Of a stretch of DNA of 64,000 nt, positions 1 through 8,782 are shown one piece after another. Source of the stretch: Phycisphaerae bacterium (GTDB lineage: Bacteria > Planctomycetota > Phycisphaerae > UBA1845); contig JAJDEB010000036.1 of the NCBI GenBank assembly GCA_029260015.1, positions 496,001 through 560,000 of the forward strand. The letters run 5' to 3'. Position 1 is the stretch's first letter. The number at the start of each line of letters is the position of its first letter. The translations under genes were made by a program, and so were the position numbers. The notes under the pieces were generated by a model. The model was not told the origin of the DNA, ran no database searches, and saw only the letters and a list, made by a program, of their open reading frames with translations.

Positions 1-224
1 AACGACCTCAAGTGCAGGAGCGGCTTACCACGCAGATCGCCAACAGCATGATCGAATGCACGGCGGCTAAGGGTGTCGCGGTCGTTCTAGAAGCCACCCA
101 CACCTGCATGACTTGTCGTGGCATTAAGAAATCCGGGAGCCTAATGGTCACTTCTGCGATCCGCGGCGTCTGTCGAAGCGATGCCCGAACCCGCTCTGAA
201 GTGATGACGCTGCTGCATCGTTAG
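1..224 (+). CDS. folE: GTP cyclohydrolase I, C-terminal part (cut by window edge)
   Basis: The frame is open from the first bases of the window to the stop at 222-224, so only about the last 74 residues are present. The segment carries the end signature of GTP cyclohydrolase I: VQERLTTQIA, then an HTCMTCRGI motif. In this family the Cys of that motif is a zinc ligand and the following residues belong to the active site. The family converts GTP to 7,8-dihydroneopterin triphosphate, the first step of folate and pterin synthesis in the cytoplasm. The gene converges on the tatD-like gene, with 25 bp between the two stops and no obvious terminator. Confidence 0.93.
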   Translation, partial: RPQVQERLTTQIANSMIECTAAKGVAVVLEATHTCMTCRGIKKSGSLMVTSAIRGVCRSDARTRSEVMTLLHR

Positions 225-249
225 TGGCTGCTCTGTAGCTAGAAAACGA

Positions 250-1026
250 CTATTGCGGCAGCGCGAAGAATGCTGCTGTGTTGCTCGTCGTTTGGGCGGC
301 TAACTTGTCGAACGGTACGCTACGAAGCTCGGCAAGAAACCGAGCGGTGTGAATTACATGCGCGGGCTCATTGGGGCGCACATGTCGGACAGGAGTGGGT
401 GAAAGATATGGTGCGTCTGTTTCCAACATGAGATGTTCGAAAGGATACGCGCGTGCAATCGACTGCAACTCGGTCGAACCTTTGAATGTCACAATTCCGG
501 TGAACGAAATTCGCCATCCATTGGCGGCGATGCGATGGGCTTCTGCCTCGGTCCCGGTGAAACAGTGAAACACCACCGGGCGATCTTTGAAATGGTGATT
601 GATCAGTGCGGCTTCCACGTCGTCGTACGCCTCGCGACAATGCACGACCAACGGATAATCCAGTGTCGCCGCCCATGTGAGTTGTTGATCCAAGACGCGT
701 TGCTGTGAAGTGGGATCGCTGAAGTCGTAGTGATAGTCCAACCCCAACTCACCGATTGCCACCACGCACGATTCGCTCGTCAGAACTGCCAACCGATCCC
801 AGTCTTCGTCTGCGACCTTGGCGGCTTCGTGCGGGTGAACCCCGACGGAGCAGTACACATCCGACCGTCCACTTGCCAGGCGCACGCACGATTCGGAGTC
901 AGCCGCGTCGCATCCGATGGTAATCACTTTCGACACACCGGCATCGTGGGCTCGTTGCATGACATCTTCGACGTGGGATGACAACGTGTCGCTGGTCAGG
1001 TGGGCATGTGAATCGATCAGTTGCAT
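250..1026 (-). CDS. tatD: TatD family metal-dependent hydrolase (DNase)
   Basis: The 258-residue product has the usual TatD length and carries the family's metal-binding motifs in order: DSHAHL at the N-terminus, GVHPHEA, GELGLDYHYD, VVHCREA, FHCFTG and LETDAPYLSP near the C-terminus. Members are TIM-barrel, divalent-metal deoxyribonucleases thought to act in DNA repair or quality control. It is the last gene of the leftward series rpsP-trmD-rplS-yraN-tatD, and the 88-bp gap to yraN is compatible with co-transcription. The exact substrate cannot be read from sequence. The subgroup (TatD, YcfH or YjjV) is not certain, although the length and HCFTG motif fit YcfH-like enzymes. Confidence 0.9.
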   Translation of the reverse strand: MQLIDSHAHLTSDTLSSHVEDVMQRAHDAGVSKVITIGCDAADSESCVRLASGRSDVYCSVGVHPHEAAKVADEDWDRLAVLTSESCVVAIGELGLDYHYDFSDPTSQQRVLDQQLTWAATLDYPLVVHCREAYDDVEAALINHHFKDRPVVFHCFTGTEAEAHRIAANGWRISFTGIVTFKGSTELQSIARAYPFEHLMLETDAPYLSPTPVRHVRPNEPAHVIHTARFLAELRSVPFDKLAAQTTSNTAAFFALPQ

Positions 1027-1114
1027 TTGCCAGCGGCCCTTTTACGAGACGATCCAAACTCCGAGACATTCAGGCCTCGAATTCATCTCTTGAGTTTAAC
1101 GCATCGAATTCGAT

Positions 1115-1474
1115 TCAGCGCGGGGTGGGTGGAAACGCATCGACGAAATGGGTGATGGTGGGTTTCCCGGATTTGGGAACCAGGACAGCCACCACATCAA
1201 AACGGGCTGTCATGTTGTGGGCCTTTTTCTGGGTGATGAAGTACCTGGCGACCTTGGTCACCTTGCACTTCTTCCGCCAGTTGACCGCACCCTCCGGATC
1301 GGTGAATTCGTCGCTCTGCAGTGTTTTGACTTCTACGAAGACGAGGACGTCCCGGTCGGCAGCAATGATATCGATCTCGCCGATGGGACAGGTGTAGTTG
1401 TTCTGGAGAATTCGAAAGCCAGCCCGCTTGAGAAAACGCCGAGCGAGTCTCTCGCCATAGTCGCCCAGCGGCAT
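1115..1474 (-). CDS. yraN: YraN / UPF0102 family endonuclease-like protein
   Basis: Residues GDYGERLARRFL, then GEIDIIAADRDVLVFVEVKT, match the UPF0102 family, which has a PD-(D/E)XK nuclease-like fold; the GEID and EVK residues are the expected metal-site residues. The start at 1474 (MPLGDYGERLA) gives 119 residues, the family norm. An upstream in-frame start at 1519 would add 15 residues unlike the family. In many bacteria yraN lies just downstream of rplS and rnhB. Here it follows rplS directly and no rnhB is present. Cellular function is not well established for the family. Confidence 0.85.
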   Translation of the reverse strand: MPLGDYGERLARRFLKRAGFRILQNNYTCPIGEIDIIAADRDVLVFVEVKTLQSDEFTDPEGAVNWRKKCKVTKVARYFITQKKAHNMTARFDVVAVLVPKSGKPTITHFVDAFPPTPR

Positions 1475-1612
1475 GAACCGCCTTAGGGGTATGGGAAAGT
1501 TCTTAAGTGACCATCGCATTCAATAGTACGGGAGGCACGGAAGCTGCGGTTATCTCACCGCATTGGCACACTTGGCCAAGCCTAAACCTCGCCCAAACAA
1601 ACTTCACTGAGT

Positions 1613-2053
1613 CTAGACCCCGACAGGTTCAGCATCTTTGGTCTGGACGTCAGGTTTTGAATCCGGTGCCTTGCTGGACTTTGTGGCTTTGGTGGCTGCC
1701 TTGCCGCTACGGAGTTCACGCAGCTTGCGGGCTTTTCCGACGCGATCTCGCAGGAAGTAGAGTTTCGAGCGACGGACCTTGCCGCGACGCTTCACTTCGA
1801 CCTTGCCGACCAGGTGTGAATGGCAGGGGAAGACACGCTCGACGCCTTCGTTGTTGACAATGCGGCGAACGGTGAAGCTTTCGTTGATCCCGCGACCCTT
1901 GCGGGCGATCACGACACCGTTGAACACCTGGGTTCGCGTCTTGTTACCTTCGACGATCTTCTGGTATACATCGACCGTATCACCAACTCGAAATTCGGGA
2001 AGGCTTTCCTTCTGATAACGCTGTTCCACCATTTCCATCAGTTGCTGACTCAT
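1613..2053 (-). CDS. rplS: 50S ribosomal protein L19
   Basis: The first ~115 residues are a full L19 core: [52 protein letters not shown], and the basic [20 protein letters not shown] stretch. L19 sits at the 30S-50S interface. The protein is 146 residues, about 30 longer than usual, because of a low-complexity Ala/Lys/Ser/Asp tail (for example [17 protein letters not shown]). Such tails are seen in some phyla. It lies 82 bp downstream of trmD in the same direction, the common order for this operon. Confidence 0.96.
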   Translation of the reverse strand: MSQQLMEMVEQRYQKESLPEFRVGDTVDVYQKIVEGNKTRTQVFNGVVIARKGRGINESFTVRRIVNNEGVERVFPCHSHLVGKVEVKRRGKVRRSKLYFLRDRVGKARKLRELRSGKAATKATKSSKAPDSKPDVQTKDAEPVGV

Positions 2054-2135
2054 CGCTGTACTCCAAACTCAATCTCAACCAGATGCGATTGATGTATTCT
2101 GTTCTATTGATCCAAACACCCTGCCAAATGACCGT

Positions 2136-2840
2136 CTAACCGTTCAGCAGATCAGGGCGTCGTAACTCTGTACGCTTTAACGATTGTGCCCGACGCCATT
2201 CGAGAATCTTTGAATGGTCGCCCGACAGCAAAACCTCAGGCACGCTTAAACCGCGAAACTCCCTCGGCCGCGTGTACTGAGGATATTCCAGCATTCCGCT
2301 CGCAAACGACTCGTCGTCTGCCGAAAGCTCATTGCCCAACACTCCGGGCAACATCCGAATGACCGCGTCCATCAACACCATCGCAGCCAACTCGCCTCCG
2401 GTCAGGACATAATCGCCAATCGAAATCTCACGCGGCGACAGTCCTTCGCGAATCCTCTCGTCGAACCCTTCATAGTGTCCGCACAAGAGAATCAGCCGCT
2501 GGCGTTGGGATAACTCCTTTGCCAGCGTTTGATCAAACTTCTCCCCTTGCGGGGTCAGCATGATCAGTTCTGATCCGGGATCGAGTTTGCTATCCGCCGC
2601 GTCCCCACCCTGCCGGACGACATGCTCGAAAGCCTCAAACACCGGACCACACGACATGACCATTCCTGGTCCGCCACCGAACGGTTTATCATCCACCGAA
2701 CGATGATTGTCGTATGTGAAATCCCGAATATCCGTCGGGACAATGCTCACCAACTCAGCCGCACAAGCGCGTCCGACTATGCTTGTCTCGGCAAAAGCGT
2801 CTATCAGCGCGGGAAACAACGTCAGTACATCAATTCGCAT
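2136..2840 (-). CDS. trmD: tRNA (guanine-37-N1)-methyltransferase
   Basis: The product shows the TrmD trefoil-knot signatures: [10 protein letters not shown] at the start, [42 protein letters not shown], and the C-terminal EYPQYTRP segment followed by [12 protein letters not shown]. It methylates G37 next to the anticodon with S-adenosylmethionine, preventing frameshifts. The start at 2840 gives 234 residues and the canonical [11 protein letters not shown]-terminus; an upstream start at 2879 would add 13 unlikely residues. The start lies only 44 bp after the stop of rpsP, so there is no room for rimM, which usually sits between these two genes. Confidence 0.96.
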   Translation of the reverse strand: MRIDVLTLFPALIDAFAETSIVGRACAAELVSIVPTDIRDFTYDNHRSVDDKPFGGGPGMVMSCGPVFEAFEHVVRQGGDAADSKLDPGSELIMLTPQGEKFDQTLAKELSQRQRLILLCGHYEGFDERIREGLSPREISIGDYVLTGGELAAMVLMDAVIRMLPGVLGNELSADDESFASGMLEYPQYTRPREFRGLSVPEVLLSGDHSKILEWRRAQSLKRTELRRPDLLNG

Positions 2841-2884
2841 GGCTGATAAACGCAAAAGGCAACGCCAACGCGTTGCCAATTAAT

Positions 2885-3169
2885 CTACTTCTTCTCGCTT
2901 GATCCGATGCGGCGTGACTTTACGGCGACGCCGCTCTTCCGCAACAACACGCGACATGTGTCGGACGGCTGCGCGCCAACGCTAAGCCAATACTCAGCGC
3001 GCTCGGTATTGAGCTTAAGACTCGATTCCTCGTCTTTGGCGAGGGGATCGTAGAATCCAAGTTCTTCGATGACGCGACCATTGCGCTGCGAGCGCGAATC
3101 GATAGCGGCCATTCGATAATACGGGCGATGACGACGACCCAACCTCGACAAACGAATCTTGACAGCCAA
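2885..3169 (-). CDS. rpsP: 30S ribosomal protein S16 (TTG start)
   Basis: The 94-residue product begins AVKIRLSRLGRRHRPYYRM and contains SQRNGRVIEELGFYDPL and ERAEYWLSVGAQPSDT, the full S16 signature. The only in-frame start that fits the family is TTG at 3169. It is preceded by GCAGGAG eight bases upstream, a strong ribosome-binding site. An out-of-frame ATG lies five bases before the TTG and is probably not used. S16 is an assembly protein of the 30S subunit. It heads the leftward block with trmD, rplS, yraN and tatD. Confidence 0.95.
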   Translation of the reverse strand: MAVKIRLSRLGRRHRPYYRMAAIDSRSQRNGRVIEELGFYDPLAKDEESSLKLNTERAEYWLSVGAQPSDTCRVLLRKSGVAVKSRRIGSSEKK

Positions 3170-3233
3170 GACATAAACTCCTGCAATTAAACGCCTTCCA
3201 ACCCATCAAACGCCCAATAGCGTCGAACCGACC

Positions 3234-3261
3234 AGTATACCAACATCGAAACCCACTACAA
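3234..3261 (-). promoter_or_regulatory. Candidate sigma-70-type promoter of rpsP
   Basis: On the minus strand TTGTAG (3256-3261) and TATACT (3234-3239) are 16 bp apart, and TGG precedes the -10, which gives an extended -10 (TGn) element. Transcription would start near 3227, leaving a leader of about 58 nt before the TTG start of rpsP. This is a motif match only. Confidence 0.45.
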
Positions 3262-3376
3262 GACGCCCAACCCTTCAAACAACATTGAACGCCCGGCCAA
3301 TCTCCCCCATCGCCGATGCAAATCGCTGTCACCACTAAACTATTTACCTGCATAGACTTACAAGACACCCAAGGTA

Positions 3377-3399
3377 TGCCACTGCTCTGTGAGCAGTGC
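3377..3399. repeat. Half-unit of repeat family A (hairpin CACTGCTC-TGT-GAGCAGTG)
   Basis: A perfect 8-bp stem with a 3-nt loop, identical in its core to units near 12.7, 16.75 and 23.4 kb. Elsewhere the unit occurs as an inverted pair; here only one unit is seen, and a family C pair follows 15 bp later. Together these two elements fill much of the 3170-3500 gap between rpsP and fabI, in which no gene was recognised. Confidence 0.8.
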
Positions 3400-3413
3400 C
3401 CAAATCGCTCCGT

Positions 3414-3495
3414 CGTCATTCCCGCGAAAGCGGGAATCCAAGCCCACTACGCTATTCATCACGCGTCCTGGACTCCCGCATGCGCGGGAGTGACG
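3414..3495. repeat. Repeat family C: inverted pair of hairpins in the rpsP-fabI gap
   Basis: The left unit (3414-3440) contains ATTCCCGC-GAAA-GCGGGAAT. The right unit (3469-3495) contains ACTCCCGC-ATGC-GCGGGAGT and is nearly the reverse complement of the left, ending TGACG against the left's CGTCA. The spacer is 28 bp. The element ends about 5 bp from the fabI stop, so it could also act as a 3' end hairpin for fabI. Related pairs lie at 56964-57039 and 62163-62220. Confidence 0.85.
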
Positions 3496-3500
3496 AAACA

Positions 3501-4280
3501 CTAGAGACCCACCACGTTGTACCCGGCATCGACGTAGATGTTTTCGCCGGACACACCGCTCGACAGATCGCTCGTCAGGTAGACAGCCGTCTTGCCGACT
3601 TCTTCGGCTTCGATGTTGCGGCGAAGCGGCGCTTTCTTTTCGACATGATCAAACATGTCTTCGATGCCACCGACCGCCATCGCCGAAAGCGTGCGGATCG
3701 GACCGGCGCTGATGGTGTTAACGCGAATACCCTTTTCGCCGAGTTCAAACGCAAGGTATCGGGCGTTGGCTTCGAGGGCGGCTTTTGCAACACCCATGAC
3801 GTTATAACCTGGAACGACCTTCTCGCTGCCGTAATATGTCAGGGCGATGACCGACCCGCCGTTGGGCATGAGCGGAACTGCGCGTTTGCACATGGCGATG
3901 AGCGTGTACGCGCTGATGTCGAGCGCTTGCGAAAATGCGTCGCGCGTGGTTTCTGCGAAGTTTCCAATCTTCAAGTATTCGCGATCGGCGTATGCGATGG
4001 AATGCACCAGAAAATCGATCGTGTCGAAGTCGTCGCGCACCTTGTTGAAGACCTTGTCGAGGTCCTCATCGCTCGAAGCGTCGCACGGCATCAACCAAGG
4101 ATCGGTGCATCCGCCGGACTCAATCGCCTTGCGGGCCCGACGCTCCATTTTTTCGCCTGGCAAATGCGTGAAAGCACAAGTCGCACCCTGAGCCATTAAC
4201 TGTTCGGCAATGTGCCACGCAATGCTGCGATCATTGGCCACACCCACTACCAATCCGCGCTTTCCGTCCAACAATCCCAT
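3501..4280 (-). CDS. fabI: Enoyl-[acyl-carrier-protein] reductase (NADH), FabI type
   Basis: A 259-residue short-chain dehydrogenase with the FabI cofactor loop (GLVVGVANDRSIAWHIA) and the FabI-specific catalytic motif Y-x6-K (YNVMGVAK). The end is also typical: GIRVNTISAGPIRTLSA, then YLTSDLSSGVSGE. It reduces trans-2-enoyl-ACP in the last step of each fatty-acid elongation cycle. The start at 4280 (MGLLDGKRGLVVG) is chosen over the longer frame from 4382 because it matches the family N-terminus and has AAGGA about 10 bases upstream. Family C repeats lie directly after the stop. Confidence 0.95.
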   Translation of the reverse strand: MGLLDGKRGLVVGVANDRSIAWHIAEQLMAQGATCAFTHLPGEKMERRARKAIESGGCTDPWLMPCDASSDEDLDKVFNKVRDDFDTIDFLVHSIAYADREYLKIGNFAETTRDAFSQALDISAYTLIAMCKRAVPLMPNGGSVIALTYYGSEKVVPGYNVMGVAKAALEANARYLAFELGEKGIRVNTISAGPIRTLSAMAVGGIEDMFDHVEKKAPLRRNIEAEEVGKTAVYLTSDLSSGVSGENIYVDAGYNVVGL

Positions 4281-4519
4281 TTCACTTATCCTTGTGTTGT
4301 GCGCCTTGATCCATTTCGCAAATGACCGGTGTCCGATCCTCAACTCTCGCAAAAAACGTACCCAGTTAGATGCGTCGAGCATTCATTGTAAATCGTTTCG
4401 CGTATTTGGCGAGTCGGGATTCGTGCGGAACCCAGGCTGCGATCGGTCTTTTCAATCTGGCGGCTCCATTTTCACGAATCCTCGCTGATAAAGTGACCTT
4501 TGAGCCACCAGATATGAGA

Positions 4520-4554
4520 GTGGCCCAAGCGAATGATTCACACGCTTGGGCCAC
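4520..4554. terminator. Perfect 12-bp inverted repeat between fabI and a PEP-CTERM gene
   Basis: GTGGCCCAAGCG (4520-4531) is exactly complementary to CGCTTGGGCCAC (4543-4554), with an 11-nt loop. It sits 41 bp beyond the stop of the leftward gene at 4596, so it could end that transcript. No T-run follows on either strand, so intrinsic termination is uncertain. The rest of the 4281-4595 gap shows no recognisable gene. Confidence 0.5.
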
Positions 4555-4595
4555 ACGGAATTTCAACAATTCACATAAATGATTCGAAAGCGCGA

Positions 4596-5417
4596 TTAAG
4601 AAGATCGACGCCGACGAAAGCCAATCGCCAAGCATCCGGCGCCCAGCAACAATCCAGCCGTTGGCTCAGGAACAAACGACAGGCCACGAACCGCACTGAC
4701 GCCCGCAATCGTCCCGATGGTTGCAATCTGGCTACCGGTTGATGGGTTCCTCGTCAGGAGAATTGTCGTGTCCGGGGTGGCGACTTCATAAATCAGTCCA
4801 TCTAGCGGATTGATGCTCGCCCTAAAATTTTCGCCCGTCGCGACACTGATGGTATTCGCTAGCAGTCCGCTGACTTCATCGATTTCGTAAATCTCGGATG
4901 CCTGAACATCCGATGCGTACAATTTCATTTGTACCGGATCCCAGAACATTTCATCGATGTCTGCAATACTGGAGGACAGATTGAAGATTGGAGTAATTGA
5001 ACCGTCCGAATTCAATCTCCCAATCTGCTGCTCAGGCCCGGGGGGACTCGTGTTGATCGCCACAAGCATTTGATTGAGCGACGTAACGTAGGCCATCCCC
5101 TGGATTTCAAACGCGGTTGACAATGGAAACGGAGTGGAAGCGCCGGTCGATCGATCGATATGATGAACTTGGCTTGCGTCTTTTGAAACGAACCAATCGC
5201 TTCGCGGATCATATTCAAGAAACGCAAGACCATCGACGCCGGTTGCGCCAACTGCACTCGCTCCGGATGGTAGGCTGGAATCCAGATTGACGAGTTGCAC
5301 CGCTCCACTCGAATCCTCGCCCAATGCATATAGATCCGCTGAAGCCAAGACTTGCGTGTTTGAACAAAATGAACCAATAATGAAGATCGCGGTGAAAATC
5401 CGCTTCAGTGACATCAT
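4596..5417 (-). CDS. PEP-CTERM sorting-domain protein
   Basis: The 273-residue protein has an N-terminal signal peptide (MMSLKRIFTAIFIIGSF...) and ends with a PEP-CTERM tail: VPEPTAGLLLGAGCLAIGF followed by RRRRSS, that is PEP, a membrane stretch and an Arg cluster. Such tails are recognised by exosortase, which anchors or releases the protein in association with extracellular polysaccharide. The middle looks like a beta-propeller-type sequence with repeated 'YDPxSDxF'- and 'LDGLIYEV'-like segments. Its ligand is unknown. The start is supported by GAGGAG six bases upstream. No exosortase gene is in the window. Confidence 0.85.
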   Translation of the reverse strand: MMSLKRIFTAIFIIGSFCSNTQVLASADLYALGEDSSGAVQLVNLDSSLPSGASAVGATGVDGLAFLEYDPRSDWFVSKDASQVHHIDRSTGASTPFPLSTAFEIQGMAYVTSLNQMLVAINTSPPGPEQQIGRLNSDGSITPIFNLSSSIADIDEMFWDPVQMKLYASDVQASEIYEIDEVSGLLANTISVATGENFRASINPLDGLIYEVATPDTTILLTRNPSTGSQIATIGTIAGVSAVRGLSFVPEPTAGLLLGAGCLAIGFRRRRSS

Positions 5418-5770
5418 ACTTATCTCCTCGAGAGTGGGTGAGAGCCATTGGGAAACTGATCGAGAGTCGTAATCAACTTCCCCAAAAAATCACAGACAGC
5501 ACGTCGATAAACCATACGAACATGCGGAGAATACCTGCAAATAGATAGAGTCGCAGCCCAACGCGCTACTTGCGGGCGAGGACCAGTCCCAATGGTAGTA
5601 ATTCAAATCATTGGATTCAATGCCCGAAAGCTAAAACTTCGTCTCAAAAATGTAGATTGGCTGTCGAGTGCAATCAACACTCATAGGAAGTGTTTCGCAA
5701 GTGTAGATTCTTCTATTCAGCTTCACGAAAACCCAATTATGGGACATGTAACATTGAGAATCGATATTAG
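5418..5770. other. Intergenic stretch without recognisable gene
   Basis: Apart from the ribosome-binding site of the PEP-CTERM gene at the left edge, only short ORFs without family resemblance occur here. The stretch lies downstream of the DUF1501 gene and presumably holds the promoter of the PEP-CTERM gene, but no convincing -35/-10 pair was identified. Confidence 0.5.
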
Positions 5771-7039
5771 CTAGGACGAATGTATCAGGTCGAGTTTGGG
5801 AAAAAGCTTGCCAAGTATTTTGGTGGGATCGACTTTCAGCCACTCTTCCAGCATGGTGGTGTAAACATTTCGAAAATCGGTGGTGAATCGCAAGTCGCCC
5901 TTGTCGAGGTTGGTCATGTCTGGCATGGTTCCGTGAATCCCGCCGTTGACCTTGCCACCGAGGACGAACATTGGAGCCGCTGCACCGTGGTCGGTTCCAG
6001 CGGATGCGTTTTCGGCGACGCGCCGACCAAACTCGGAGAAGACCATAACGGTGACGCGATCGAGATCGCCGCGGGCTTTGAGCGATTGAACGAAACTGTT
6101 CAAACCCTCGCCCAGGTCGCGCATGAGGTTGGCGTGTTTGTTTTCCTGGCGGGCGTGCGTGTCGTACCCACCGTGCGAGAGATAGTAAACGCGGGTGTCC
6201 AAGTCCGCGCCGATCAATCGGTAGACCGTTTGCAGCGATCGGCCAATCTCTGAATTCGGAAAGCGCGAGTTGTCTTTGCGGCCGTGCGTGGCGGCTTGTA
6301 TCTGCTCGGCGCTGAGGCGTGCTTCCAAAGCAACGCGGCGCAAAAACTCGTGCGACGTTTCGACATCTTTGGAGTCGCTGCGTTTGGGCTTGTTCAGCGC
6401 CGTGACAACCTTTCCGGTCGAACTTGCACGGACAGCCGCCGTCCAGTTGAGCGACTCGGGTTTTTCAAATGCAAGGGGCATGAAACGATCGCCCTGCATC
6501 GCCAACGGTGACTCCTTCATCAAGGCGATTCCGGTTGTAGAGTCCGGTGGATCTTCACCGCGGCACGAATTGTCAAAGTACCGGCCCAGCCACCCGTCGT
6601 GCTGCTTTCCAGATGGCGACGCGGTGCTCCAAATGTCGGTGCTCTTGAAATGCGACCGGTTTGGATTGGGATAACCGACGCCATGAATCACACTCAGATA
6701 GCCGTCATCGAACAGGCGCTTCAAACCGACAGCTTGTCCGGGCAGGGCGAAGTCAGAATTGAGTGCCAGCGTGTTTGCGGGCTTGATCGCGAGCTTGGGG
6801 CGGGCAGCGTAATACGCATCGTTGGTGACGGGAATGATGGTATTAAGCCCATCGTTGCCACCTGCCAGTTGCAAGACCACGAGGATTCGATCGCTGTCTT
6901 TGATGCGTTTGCCGCGCCGATTTTTGTTGGCAGCTAGCACGGTATTTTGCAGGAACATCGGCACGGTGGCGCCCAGTGCAACGAACGACGCACCCTTAAT
7001 GAGAAAATCACGTCGCGATGAATTCCGTGGAGTTGTCAT
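5771..7039 (-). CDS. DUF1501 family protein with Tat signal
   Basis: The N-terminus carries a twin-arginine signal (SSRRDFLIKGASFVALGATV), so the protein is probably exported folded. The body has the DUF1501 pattern: ILVVLQLAGGNDGLNTIIPV, SHFKSTDIWSTA, and late segments VTVMVFSEFGRRVAEN and GTDHGAAAPMFVLGG, resembling the sulfatase/alkaline phosphatase fold. The start at 7039 (MTTPRNSSRRDF) gives 422 residues and has AAAAGGG upstream; a GTG at 7048 is an alternative. It lies downstream of a DUF1800 gene in the same direction, the classic pairing for these families. The biochemical role is not established. Confidence 0.92.
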   Translation of the reverse strand: MTTPRNSSRRDFLIKGASFVALGATVPMFLQNTVLAANKNRRGKRIKDSDRILVVLQLAGGNDGLNTIIPVTNDAYYAARPKLAIKPANTLALNSDFALPGQAVGLKRLFDDGYLSVIHGVGYPNPNRSHFKSTDIWSTASPSGKQHDGWLGRYFDNSCRGEDPPDSTTGIALMKESPLAMQGDRFMPLAFEKPESLNWTAAVRASSTGKVVTALNKPKRSDSKDVETSHEFLRRVALEARLSAEQIQAATHGRKDNSRFPNSEIGRSLQTVYRLIGADLDTRVYYLSHGGYDTHARQENKHANLMRDLGEGLNSFVQSLKARGDLDRVTVMVFSEFGRRVAENASAGTDHGAAAPMFVLGGKVNGGIHGTMPDMTNLDKGDLRFTTDFRNVYTTMLEEWLKVDPTKILGKLFPKLDLIHSS

Positions 7040-7068
7040 GGGCAGCACCCTTTTCTATCGGTTGACTC

Positions 7069-7140
7069 GTGCCACTGCTTTGTGAGCAGTGCTTACTACG
7101 GTTTCTCCAACGACCTTGCACTGCTCACAAACAGTCGCAC
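7069..7140. repeat. Repeat family A pair (REPIN-like) between DUF1800 and DUF1501 genes
   Basis: The left unit is 7069-7092 (CACTGCTT-TGT-GAGCAGTG, one stem mismatch) and the right unit is an inverted, more diverged copy at 7118-7140, with 25 nt between. The element sits inside what is probably one transcription unit, so it would be transcribed and could fold as mRNA structure between the two reading frames. Confidence 0.75.
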
Positions 7141-7159
7141 ATCTGTTCGAATCATTTAT

Positions 7160-8782
7160 TCAAAACGCCTGATACTCTGGCATCGCTAGAATCGCGTTGA
7201 TCAACGTCACCGTTCGTAGGAGCCCTTCCTCAGTGCGGGCGTCGAATCTGCGTTTGCCATTTGTCAGAAGCTTACGCAATTGACGCCGCTGAAGATGATC
7301 GACTTTCGCTCCGAGAAGCCGATCGGCAAAATGATTCAGCACTTGGTCGGCAGATCGCAACCCTTCGCGCTGAACGATGGCTCCCGGGTTAAACGGTGGT
7401 TGATTATCCTGCTCAACTTGGATGCCGTGTGAATCAATTCCCAAGTCGGCATCGATGACGCGCTCCAATTCGTAGCGTTGGGCGATCAATCGCTGGTGCC
7501 GTTTCGGACCGCCCCGCCCGCCCATCATGCGATTGCCCTGTCGCGATTTCGTTCCCGTCAATAGTGCCGACGCGAAGTTGTAACGGGCGAAGATCGTCGC
7601 AGATGTAATCCACTTGCGGTCGCCATCCCATCCCTTGACGTTGGGCGGCTGAAAGAGTTGCTGCCCCATCCCGCGGGTGGCCGTGACGAATGCGCTTAGA
7701 TCATTCGGAACAATTTCCAACTTGCGCACCGTACCTACGACAAGCTGCACGGGACTTTTGATCAAGCTGTGACGAACGTCGGGATCGTAGAAAGTGCGGC
7801 TAACAAGTAACCGCCGCATGACTTCGCGCATGTCGTAGTTGGCACCGCGAATTTCGGTGGCCAACATGTCGATCATCTTGGGCGTCGGTTCCGGTGTGAC
7901 AAAAAAGAGCAGCAACTTGCGGGCGAGGTGTTTTGACGTTGCAGGTTGATTCAAGATGATATCGATGATGTCGTTGCCGTCGAAGTTACCGGTTTGGCCA
8001 AGGAAGGTCTTGTCACCGAAGTCGTGCATGCGGGGAATGTTCTTGAACTCCCCGTTGCGCAGCGTCCAACCCGTTAGCGCTCGAGCAGCTTCTTTGATAT
8101 CATTCTCGGTGTAATTGCCCTCACCCAACGTGAACAATTCCAGAAGTTCGCGGGCGTAGTTTTCGTTCGGCGCGCTCTTGCGATTGCTCTCGCTATCGAG
8201 GTAGCGCAGCATCGCCGGATTCTGACTGATCTTGACCAGCAACTCGCGGAAACTGCCCAGCGCGTGCTCCCGCAGCAACTCGTTTTGATCGTACATCATC
8301 TGCGAACTGCGCACTTCGCGGTATCCGGACGTGAAATACCCATGCCAGAACAGCGTCATCTTTTCTTCGAGAGGGCGCGGCGTTTCGATCATCCGGCGCA
8401 TCCACCATGCGCGCAAGTCTTCCATTTGCAACCGACTCAACTGGCGAAGACGTTGGTTGAATTCCTTCGCCATATCGGGTTCGAGTGCTTTGCGTTTCTT
8501 CTGCACCGCGTTCGGATTGGGTAATTCGACTGGCTCGAAAGGTGGATCGGTCTGCGGTATCGATGCAAAATCAACGAGGCTAGCCACCGCATCTTCAAGC
8601 GACATCGACGCCAGCTCTCGGGCTTCTGCTGGACTGCCGCCGAATCCGGCACGTCGAAGCAAGTGGGCGGCTGCTTCAACATCCCAATCGCTTGCCGGCG
8701 TCAATTCAGGCATCGGGGCAGCCAGCGCGCTGGTGGCAGTCAGCCATGCGCAGATTGAGAGCGAGACAATTGCCTTCATCAT
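7160..8782 (-). CDS. DUF1800 family protein, exported
   Basis: The 540-residue protein begins with a signal peptide (MMKAIVSLSICAWLTATSAL...). It then shows the DUF1800 hallmarks: AAHLLRRAGFGGSPAEA, MTLFWHGYFTSG, LGSFRELLVKISQNPAML, NENYARELLELFTLGEGNYTE, DIKEAARALTGWTL and FQPPNVKGWDG. The family is found with DUF1501 proteins, especially in planctomycetes; no reaction is assigned. It lies 120 bp upstream of the DUF1501 gene in the same direction and the two are likely co-expressed, with a family A repeat pair between them. Confidence 0.92.
   Translation of the reverse strand: MMKAIVSLSICAWLTATSALAAPMPELTPASDWDVEAAAHLLRRAGFGGSPAEARELASMSLEDAVASLVDFASIPQTDPPFEPVELPNPNAVQKKRKALEPDMAKEFNQRLRQLSRLQMEDLRAWWMRRMIETPRPLEEKMTLFWHGYFTSGYREVRSSQMMYDQNELLREHALGSFRELLVKISQNPAMLRYLDSESNRKSAPNENYARELLELFTLGEGNYTENDIKEAARALTGWTLRNGEFKNIPRMHDFGDKTFLGQTGNFDGNDIIDIILNQPATSKHLARKLLLFFVTPEPTPKMIDMLATEIRGANYDMREVMRRLLVSRTFYDPDVRHSLIKSPVQLVVGTVRKLEIVPNDLSAFVTATRGMGQQLFQPPNVKGWDGDRKWITSATIFARYNFASALLTGTKSRQGNRMMGGRGGPKRHQRLIAQRYELERVIDADLGIDSHGIQVEQDNQPPFNPGAIVQREGLRSADQVLNHFADRLLGAKVDHLQRRQLRKLLTNGKRRFDARTEEGLLRTVTLINAILAMPEYQAF

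Noticed and set aside
3396..4199. Plus-strand open frame of 267 codons over fabI
   Set aside because: fabI is unambiguous on the other strand; the plus frame starts in a family C repeat.
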